Made by a program: the position numbers and the translations under genes. The notes below the pieces were generated by a model, which saw only the letters and a list, made by a program, of their open reading frames with translations, did not search any database and had not been told where the DNA came from. A stretch of DNA of 45,928 nucleotides from a virus. The stretch is taken from IMG/VR virus record IMGVR_UViG_3300009102_000003, positions 1 through 45,928 of that record; one strand, written 5' to 3'. Below, piece after piece: positions 40,396 through 45,928 of the stretch. Position 1 is the stretch's first letter. Each line of letters starts with the position of its first letter.

Positions 40396-42681
40396 TTAAA
40401 CTGCTGGAGCTGCTGGGGGTGCGCCCCCTTGGCCTCCTCCACCTCCCGGTGGTTGCCCCTGCATCATCGCCATCTGCATCTTAGCAGCCTCCATTCTCTG
40501 AACGGCCTGCTTGTAGACCTCAATTAGTTGCAGCATCACCATCTGCTGCTCATCTGATAGGTCTTGGAATGCGTCCGACTTCATCTCGTCGGTTAGAATC
40601 TCCATCATGACATAAGGATCATCCTCAGGGAATGGAATGAGCCGGTCGAATTGTCCTGTCCTAATCCACGAAAGCATTCTCTTAGCCCGTTCAACATCTG
40701 GTCCCTGTGGTGCCAGACTCTTCTTGAAGCCGAGCTCCTCAACGAGTGCCTGCCGTAACTGTAGAGGCAAGGTCATGAGACCTGGAGCATACTGCATAAC
40801 CTCAAGTGCCTTAGCTTCTCGGGCTTCCTTACTGGTAAGGGCCATCGAAGCAGTGTCAATGCGGAGCACAACGTTGTCGGAAATGTCTGTTCCCTTGAAC
40901 GCATTAATCGTTAGTCTCGAATGTCGTTCCCTAGCTAGGATTCTAAGTCGCTCAGCATAGATTGGATCATCATCTACGTGCTTCATTACCTCTTGTAGCT
41001 GAGAGATTCCCTCTTCCTGAAGGGACTCATCCCATGATTGGAGAATGGCTGAACGAGAGGCTAGAGCCTGCCGTCTTAGAATCTCAATCATCGCCGCAGA
41101 AGAGACGCCAGTAGGGCGCTGTCCTCTTAGGATCTCTTCAGTTCCCGCAATGGACTCCATCTCCGCAAGCTGGGTCTCACGCTCACGCATGGCCCCTTCA
41201 GGGAAGGGAGGCGGGAAGATTGGCTCTGGCCTCTGGTTATTTGTTCGGCGTGGGTCCCACTGCCAAATCAGGCCTGGCCGACCAGACCAAATGTCATCAA
41301 CTGGGTGGGCACCCATCGGAACGCTCCAAGCTGAAATCGGAACGGTCCTTCGCCACATAATCATGGCTGTGTCAATCGCATTTACTCGCTTGAGCTTGGG
41401 GAGGAGCTTAGATATTAGAGAGCGTCCGTAGATACTCCCTACAATAGGCTCCCACCTGAATCTAACATAAGGATGCCACCTGTCGGGCCAGCGGTCATCA
41501 TAAGCTCTAGCCCCTATCTCTTTAGGAGAATCATAGATGACCTGATTCCCCGCAATTAAGATAGTCCGACCCTTAGGCCACCTTGGATTTGGCTTCCTAT
41601 CAAGGACACGAACTACGGTATGGTTATCCCAGGACTCAGGAGTTCCTACATAAAGAGAAGGACCGGGACCTTCAACTAGATCCGAAAGCCTCTCCCACCA
41701 CCATAACGGGAGATTCTGAATACTGTAGGTTCCTACTTCCTCTAGGCGATCAAGATACCATCCCTTTTCTTTTGTCAGATTTTTCTGTACCTCAACATTT
41801 CCGTACTTATCTTGTATCATCTCAATGGAGGTGTAGGTCTCCTTCATGATCCAGCCCATTCTCTCGCCATTCCATGTGTGGGCTGTAGGAAGATGCATGT
41901 TGAATGCAGAGACAACGTTACTTTCGATATCTCCGTAGACTATCTTTTTCTCATACTCGGGTCGGCCCTCCGCATCGAACTTTGTAACTTCTCTACCATC
42001 TAGAGGAAGATTAATTGCACGACCACCACCTTCAGGTGTAGCCTGTGCTCCTTCGGTCATCGTAGCTGGAACCGCCATGAGCCTAGGCTTAGTTGGGTCC
42101 CAGATGGTCTCACTCCAGCAAACACCAGTGCAGAGAAGCAACCTAGCAATCTCTCGCTTCTTCTCAGGCTGTTTTAGCTTCTCCCATAGATACTCAAGAG
42201 TGAGCTCTGCAATCTCAGCAGCAGCCTGATCTTCGGATCGGTCACTCTTTGAAATCGCTCTGGGCCTGGGCTTGTTCTCAGTTAGGAGGGCAATGTTAGT
42301 TTCGACGTATCGGCCCAGGAGATCGTTGACAGGCCTTGGAATATTCTGAAGAGCTTCTTTGATAACTGAGAGGTTGCCGTCTGAGTCCTTGGACAGCCGG
42401 GAGACAAGGATATCATCAATGTAATGTCTACCCGTCAGGAAAAGGATATTCTCAATCCACTGGACGGCTCGTACCCACTGCCTAGCCTGACGGTTTGCTT
42501 CGATGTAATAGGCGTAGTTGTTGATAGCAGCGGCAATCTGAGGATCGCCTGCTTCAAAAGAGTCAAGCAGATGGAGGTTGCCGTATTTCCAACGGTTGTC
42601 CTTAGGATCGACCCTAGGGACGTTAGGAGCATTATAGGCTAGCTTAGTTGTCTTAGGAGGCCTGCCTCGTCTTTTAGCCAT
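40396..42681 (-). CDS. portal protein
   Basis: A 761-residue portal. The N-terminus is basic (KRRGRPPKTTK). Then come the YIEANRQARQWVRAVQWIENILFLTG helix, IPRPVNDLLGRYVETNIALLTENKPR, and the mid-protein segment with RFRWEPIVGSIYGRSLISKLLPKLKRVN. A VSSAAMIEILRRQALASRS helix matches the stem of podovirus-type portals. The Gly/Gln/Pro-rich C-terminus (QGQPPGGGGGQGG) is disordered. It forms the DNA-entry ring of the head. A late promoter element (42711) lies 30 bases upstream. Confidence 0.8.
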   Translation of the reverse strand: MAKRRGRPPKTTKLAYNAPNVPRVDPKDNRWKYGNLHLLDSFEAGDPQIAAAINNYAYYIEANRQARQWVRAVQWIENILFLTGRHYIDDILVSRLSKDSDGNLSVIKEALQNIPRPVNDLLGRYVETNIALLTENKPRPRAISKSDRSEDQAAAEIAELTLEYLWEKLKQPEKKREIARLLLCTGVCWSETIWDPTKPRLMAVPATMTEGAQATPEGGGRAINLPLDGREVTKFDAEGRPEYEKKIVYGDIESNVVSAFNMHLPTAHTWNGERMGWIMKETYTSIEMIQDKYGNVEVQKNLTKEKGWYLDRLEEVGTYSIQNLPLWWWERLSDLVEGPGPSLYVGTPESWDNHTVVRVLDRKPNPRWPKGRTILIAGNQVIYDSPKEIGARAYDDRWPDRWHPYVRFRWEPIVGSIYGRSLISKLLPKLKRVNAIDTAMIMWRRTVPISAWSVPMGAHPVDDIWSGRPGLIWQWDPRRTNNQRPEPIFPPPFPEGAMRERETQLAEMESIAGTEEILRGQRPTGVSSAAMIEILRRQALASRSAILQSWDESLQEEGISQLQEVMKHVDDDPIYAERLRILARERHSRLTINAFKGTDISDNVVLRIDTASMALTSKEAREAKALEVMQYAPGLMTLPLQLRQALVEELGFKKSLAPQGPDVERAKRMLSWIRTGQFDRLIPFPEDDPYVMMEILTDEMKSDAFQDLSDEQQMVMLQLIEVYKQAVQRMEAAKMQMAMMQGQPPGGGGGQGGAPPAAPAV

Positions 42682-42710
42682 TTATACTCCCTTTAGGATG
42701 TCCTACCTAA

Positions 42711-42718
42711 ATTATAAC
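42711..42718 (-). promoter_or_regulatory. late promoter element GTTATAAT
   Basis: The - strand reads AAGTTATAATTTAGG 30 bases before the portal start. One of five matching sites in the - strand operon. Confidence 0.6.
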
Positions 42719-43177
42719 TTAGCTTTCAGTATTTCCATGGACAGATTTAGGCTCAATGGTTTTGGCAGCTCCAACCATTTGGAGGGTTTCAATCATCTCT
42801 TCTGCGCTATTGAAGATTGGCCCTTCCAGGGAGTCTAGATATTTATCTTGCCACTGCTTGCGCTGGCGAGACTCCTTGCTAAATGTCTCATCCATGTCAG
42901 GATAATTGGCGTCGTACTGATCTTCCTTCACCTGCTTGTAAGCAACCGGGTGCTGTACGGCCAGATAAGCGTCTTGTAGCCTATCTACCTGGGTGCGAAG
43001 GTGTAAAACTTCCTCTTGTTTCTGGCCCAGAAGTCCTTCCTTAATGGCTACTTGGACTTCTAATGCAGAGGCCTTCTCCGTTAGAGAGGTCAGCCGAGCT
43101 CCTAGCTCATCAAGGCTAGCCTGTTGCTCCTCAATTCGAGCCCGTAGCTCAGCCTTTTTTCTACCAAAAAGAGCCAT
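42719..43177 (-). CDS. coiled-coil protein upstream of the portal
   Basis: A 152-residue protein with a basic start and a long coiled coil (about 10-75, ELRARIEEQQASLDELGARL through LHLRTQVDRLQDAYL), then a mixed charged C-terminal half. No family recognised. It shares a one-base overlap with the next gene and its stop lies on the portal promoter. Confidence 0.5.
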   Translation of the reverse strand: MALFGRKKAELRARIEEQQASLDELGARLTSLTEKASALEVQVAIKEGLLGQKQEEVLHLRTQVDRLQDAYLAVQHPVAYKQVKEDQYDANYPDMDETFSKESRQRKQWQDKYLDSLEGPIFNSAEEMIETLQMVGAAKTIEPKSVHGNTES

Positions 43178-43470
43178 TAGTCCTCATCCCGCTCCCAAGG
43201 CTGGGGCTCGTACCCGGTGATGATCTCATCATCAGGTCCGAATCCTTCCCGGTGTTCGGGTCTCGGTCCTCGGCCAGATCGTGCGTCTGCTAGTGAGTTA
43301 GTAAATTGCTCACCTAGGCCTTTTGCAGTGCTTCCCTTTTTGAGAGCCGCAACTAGACCTTTCTTCATCTGGTCTTCAAGGGCGTCTGCCTTAACCTTAT
43401 CCTTAGCACGCTCTCGCCTAAATTCCTCAATAACCGCTTCTGATCTTGGATCAATTCTTTGTTCTGCCAT
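43177..43470 (-). CDS. hypothetical charged protein
   Basis: A 97-residue protein, helical and charged for the first 45 residues (EAVIEEFRRERAKDKVKADALEDQ), then GRGPRPEHREG and an acidic C-terminus (YEPQPWERDED). No family recognised. First gene after the late promoter at 43501. Confidence 0.5.
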   Translation of the reverse strand: MAEQRIDPRSEAVIEEFRRERAKDKVKADALEDQMKKGLVAALKKGSTAKGLGEQFTNSLADARSGRGPRPEHREGFGPDDEIITGYEPQPWERDED

Positions 43471-43500
43471 GATGACTCCTTACAAAACAATACTATTAAG

Positions 43501-43509
43501 ATTATAACC
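43501..43509 (-). promoter_or_regulatory. late promoter element GGTTATAAT
   Basis: The - strand reads GGTTATAATCTTAATAG 31 bases before the start of the 97-residue gene, with AAGGAG before the ATG. It lies just after the LamG-like gene stop. One of five sites. Confidence 0.6.
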
Positions 43510-43517
43510 TATTTTGG

Positions 43518-44774
43518 TTATATTGCCCATTTGTTAATTAGATATTGACGTATGTCTGACTTCTCCTGAGCAGACAGTATACGCGCATAAGCCATGAATT
43601 CACCGATATTCCCTATATGGCCAAGGCCACCCGACACGGCATCCTGCCCTAGATTTGTCACGGCGCTGTCCACATCCGTTCCTTGGGGAACGTCTTCTCG
43701 TCCTATGACGGTTCCAGTACCAACAGAATTGGGTCCGTTCAAAACATCTTCGGAAGAAAGAACTGTTAGAACAGTGGTGGAGGCAGCGGCGATCTCAAAG
43801 GTGATGTTATTGCTAGAGGTGATTCTGTTGTCCGTACTAGTTTCGTCAGCCAAATCATCTTCTGTTCCGGTGTCCATGGTAAGAGTATCCGCAGCCACCG
43901 CGAAGAGGGTCCTGTCTTGTGCAGCATCTCCACGAGCATGATTATTCTGACCAGTACTAAATCCGGTAGCTTCAATACCCATACCAACCTCGAATCCATC
44001 ATCAATAAAGCTGCCACCGTCTGAGCGTGTGTATCTATCCCGACCTCCTACTCCTCCTCCCTCATGTGCCGTGATATCAATAGTGCCCGTATCACCTTCA
44101 GGTAAGTCCGTGAAGTCGATCTTCATTCCCACTACACCGAGCCCCAAGTTAGGCCAGTTGGTCTCGCTTCCGCTAGCCACGAATCGGTCGTTTGCATCTC
44201 CCTGTGGGTCCAGGCCAAGAGCAGGACCGCGTGCCGGTATAAGGGCTACCCCGTCTATCTCCATACGCATAATGTCATTCTCGAACTGGCATATGATTAC
44301 TTTGTAGGCCGTGTCTAATGCAACCCTATTCGTACCACCGTTTAATCTATTAGCCAGGTCAGCTCCAGTTTGTAGTTCTATAGCATTGACGGAGCCATGT
44401 CGGCTCTTCAATCGAAACTTCTCAGACTCAAACATAACATCATCCGCAGAACCCGCAGCAGTCTTATTGGCTAGTATGATCCAAGTCATAGGACCTACGC
44501 CAAGTAGGTTTGAGTCTCGGTCTAAGCCGTCCTCGGCGAAACTTAGAACTCTTAGTCCATTCTGGGTATTAGCTGTTCCTGGCCGTTGTGCTGTAGTGCC
44601 CTGTGCAAAGTTTACCTTGGCTGTGGATTTGTCCTGCATTGCAGATACATTGTTCGATCCATCCAAAGTTTGCGTAGCAGTGTCGGCCCCATCTAGCCAG
44701 ACTAGATCGACTGGACCACCAGGTAGGGTATCCGGGGAGATGCCTCTATTGAAGAGAATCGAACGGCGAGCCAT
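43518..44774 (-). CDS. LamG-like (concanavalin A fold) protein with an inserted domain
   Basis: A 418-residue protein. It opens with the phage LamG-like pattern LVWLDGADTATQTLDGSNNV, AMQDKS, then GVGPMTWIILANKT. The final strand-helix (IGEFMAYARILSAQEKSDIRQYLINKWA) is the usual end of the same fold. Between about 205 and 380 sits an extra, acidic, Gly/Thr-rich segment (TGTIDITAHEGGGVGG, STVTVLSS-like repeats). This resembles a jelly-roll lectin with an insertion, as in carbohydrate-binding tail or head proteins. It follows the tail-fibre-like gene by a one-base overlap. Confidence 0.65.
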   Translation of the reverse strand: MARRSILFNRGISPDTLPGGPVDLVWLDGADTATQTLDGSNNVSAMQDKSTAKVNFAQGTTAQRPGTANTQNGLRVLSFAEDGLDRDSNLLGVGPMTWIILANKTAAGSADDVMFESEKFRLKSRHGSVNAIELQTGADLANRLNGGTNRVALDTAYKVIICQFENDIMRMEIDGVALIPARGPALGLDPQGDANDRFVASGSETNWPNLGLGVVGMKIDFTDLPEGDTGTIDITAHEGGGVGGRDRYTRSDGGSFIDDGFEVGMGIEATGFSTGQNNHARGDAAQDRTLFAVAADTLTMDTGTEDDLADETSTDNRITSSNNITFEIAAASTTVLTVLSSEDVLNGPNSVGTGTVIGREDVPQGTDVDSAVTNLGQDAVSGGLGHIGNIGEFMAYARILSAQEKSDIRQYLINKWAI

Positions 44775-45928
44775 TAGTCTCTCTGGGTTTGTAGATTGAA
44801 AGCGACATCCAGGGCACTAGCGTTATCGAAGATAGAGAGTGTCAGCTTGTCGCCAGGGATAAGGGAGAGAGCCCCAGTGGGGATAACTATGTTTTGCTGT
44901 GGGTAGAACGTAACTGGATCAAGGCCAGTAACGCTAATGTTATTGATGTAGAATCCACCGACGGCACCACCACTCTCAGTCTGACCCACAAAGCGGTTAA
45001 TGCGGTATGCGTAATCAGCGAACAGATCCAGCACATAAGTCTTGATGGAGGCAACTTCAATTTGAACCGTCTGAGTCTCTATGAGGCCAGGAGGACTATC
45101 CTTCAGAGCGACAATGACGGGATTACCGGCTCCTCCTGAAGAGAGGTAGAATGCACTATGGAAGGCTAGTGTATTGGCAGACTGGCTAAATCCACCAGCT
45201 TCCGTTTCCTTGAAGGTGGGGTTGCTTCCAGCCGCAGCAGCAATTGTAATCGTGTCATCGGTCGGAGTTAGGGTGATATTAGAACCAGCAGTGAGACTCT
45301 TGAACTCTAAGTCTACTCCGCTCTTCTGGAAGAAGATACCCTCGTCTCCGGGTAGGTTGCTAGCAGTATTAGCTTCTCCCCCACCAGCTCCAGCAGATCC
45401 ACGAAAGTTGAGAGTTACTTCATCAGTATTAGGAAAGTTCTGAGTTAGGTAGAACTCATCTGAGTTGACGTTGATTACGTTGATGCCACCGAAGCTCTGA
45501 AGACCGTTAGTCTGCTTAACAGTTAGGTAGAACCCAGCACCATCTGCTCCGGCTGCTCCAGTAGCGCCTGTTGCTCCGGTAGCGCCTGTCGCTCCTGTGT
45601 CTCCAGTATCTCCCTTAACCTGGTCAAGGTTGACAATTACTTCATCAGTATTCGGGAAGTTCTGAGTGACGTAGAACCCTTCACCAAAGCTTATGAGGTT
45701 AATCCCACCAAAGCTAGCTAGATCATTAGTCTGCTTAACGGTCAGATAGAAGCCTTCACCTGCGGGTCCGCTAACAGCAACACAGATAAAGGCAGTCTGG
45801 TTATTTGCAATATCATCTCCACTATCAATATTCGTTATAGCAGGTACGCGAACATACCCACCTGCATCTACTGCATCGGCATCAATTGTATATGAATGGA
45901 ATCTTGTAGCATCATTCTCTTGCTGTAA
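44774..45928 (-). CDS. tail-fibre-like protein with collagen-like segment, 5' end cut by window edge
   Basis: The frame stays open to the right edge, so at least 384 residues are present and the start lies outside the window. In fragment numbering, residues 59-101 and 132-174 are two copies of a beta unit with GFYLTVKQTN and QNFPNTDEV. Between them lies a collagen-like G-x-y stretch (106-131, mainly GAT). The C-terminal part (from about 180) is Gly/Ser/Thr-rich and beta-like. Such collagen-like plus repeat architecture is typical of phage tail fibres and head fibres. The only in-frame start-like codon nearby (GTG 45034) is internal. Confidence 0.7.
   Translation of the reverse strand, partial: LQQENDATRFHSYTIDADAVDAGGYVRVPAITNIDSGDDIANNQTAFICVAVSGPAGEGFYLTVKQTNDLASFGGINLISFGEGFYVTQNFPNTDEVIVNLDQVKGDTGDTGATGATGATGATGAAGADGAGFYLTVKQTNGLQSFGGINVINVNSDEFYLTQNFPNTDEVTLNFRGSAGAGGGEANTASNLPGDEGIFFQKSGVDLEFKSLTAGSNITLTPTDDTITIAAAAGSNPTFKETEAGGFSQSANTLAFHSAFYLSSGGAGNPVIVALKDSPPGLIETQTVQIEVASIKTYVLDLFADYAYRINRFVGQTESGGAVGGFYINNISVTGLDPVTFYPQQNIVIPTGALSLIPGDKLTLSIFDNASALDVAFNLQTQRD
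45407..45754 (-). repeat. two-copy 43-residue protein repeat around a collagen-like core
   Basis: Copies at 45626-45754 and 45407-45535 both translate to GFYLTVKQTN-like and QNFPNTDEV-like segments with the FGGIN motif between. The DNA is also partly similar. Between the copies lies the GxT-rich stretch. Confidence 0.75.
45536..45613 (-). repeat. collagen-like coding repeat, 9-base period
   Basis: Short tandem repeats of the type GCNCCNGTN on the + strand, which translate on the - strand to G-A-T triplets (8 to 9 G-x-y triplets in a row). The period is a multiple of nine bases, so slipped-strand changes would keep the frame and vary fibre length. Confidence 0.7.

Noticed and set aside
44774-45034. 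Short 86-residue ORF beginning at GTG 45034
   Set aside because: The frame is open far upstream to the window edge and the upstream sequence encodes coherent fibre repeats, so this is the end of a longer gene.
45536-45613. Short tandem repeats as a possible CRISPR array
   Set aside because: The nine-base period, lack of spacers and the in-frame G-x-T translation show a coding repeat.

Overview
The window is a piece of a tailed double-stranded DNA phage genome (Caudoviricetes), most likely with a short, podovirus-type tail. The evidence is a portal, scaffold, major capsid protein, a head-tail adaptor, a nozzle-like protein and three consecutive large proteins placed like the T7-type internal virion (ejection) proteins. 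I see no tail tube, tape measure or sheath. Terminase, DNA polymerase, primase and helicase are absent and genes are cut at both edges, so the full genome is larger. No integrase, tRNA, CRISPR array or insertion sequence was seen. The host cannot be told from the sequence.

Left arm (1-15932, + strand): one dense operon with almost no intergenic DNA and many overlapping start and stop codons. It opens with a MazG-like pyrophosphohydrolase cut by the window edge. A T4-style recombination set follows: UvsY-like mediator, gp32-like zinc ssDNA-binding protein, UvsX/RecA, and SbcD/gp47 with SbcC/gp46. Next come a ClpP-like protease, an Hjc-like nuclease and a DEDDy exonuclease. Nucleotide metabolism follows (two deoxyribosyltransferase-like proteins, ThyX, a DUF3310 protein). 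The arm ends with 5.6 kb of glycosyltransferases, one of them a 1046-residue protein with three glycosyltransferase domains. Several very small genes are hidden in it (54, 50 and two of 57 residues).

Right arm (15929-45928, - strand): the virion module, read from right to left. It starts with a tail-fibre-like gene with a collagen-like segment, cut by the right edge, and a LamG-like protein. Two small proteins and the portal follow. Between portal and scaffold lies about 7 kb of unusual small genes. Most encode very arginine/lysine-rich, low-complexity proteins; among them are two small beta-rich paralogues and a receiver-like (cREC) protein. Then come scaffold, major capsid protein, adaptor, nozzle, three tail proteins that each carry an FN3-like domain, and the three candidate ejection proteins. 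The two arms converge with overlapping stop codons.

Regulation: five - strand gene starts are preceded at a constant distance by a shared G-T-TATAAT element with no conserved -35, which I read as phage late promoters. Strong perfect hairpins bracket the scaffold-capsid block. The most unusual parts are the basic-protein battery with the embedded cREC gene, the three-domain glycosyltransferase, and the repeated small beta-rich and FN3-bearing virion proteins.
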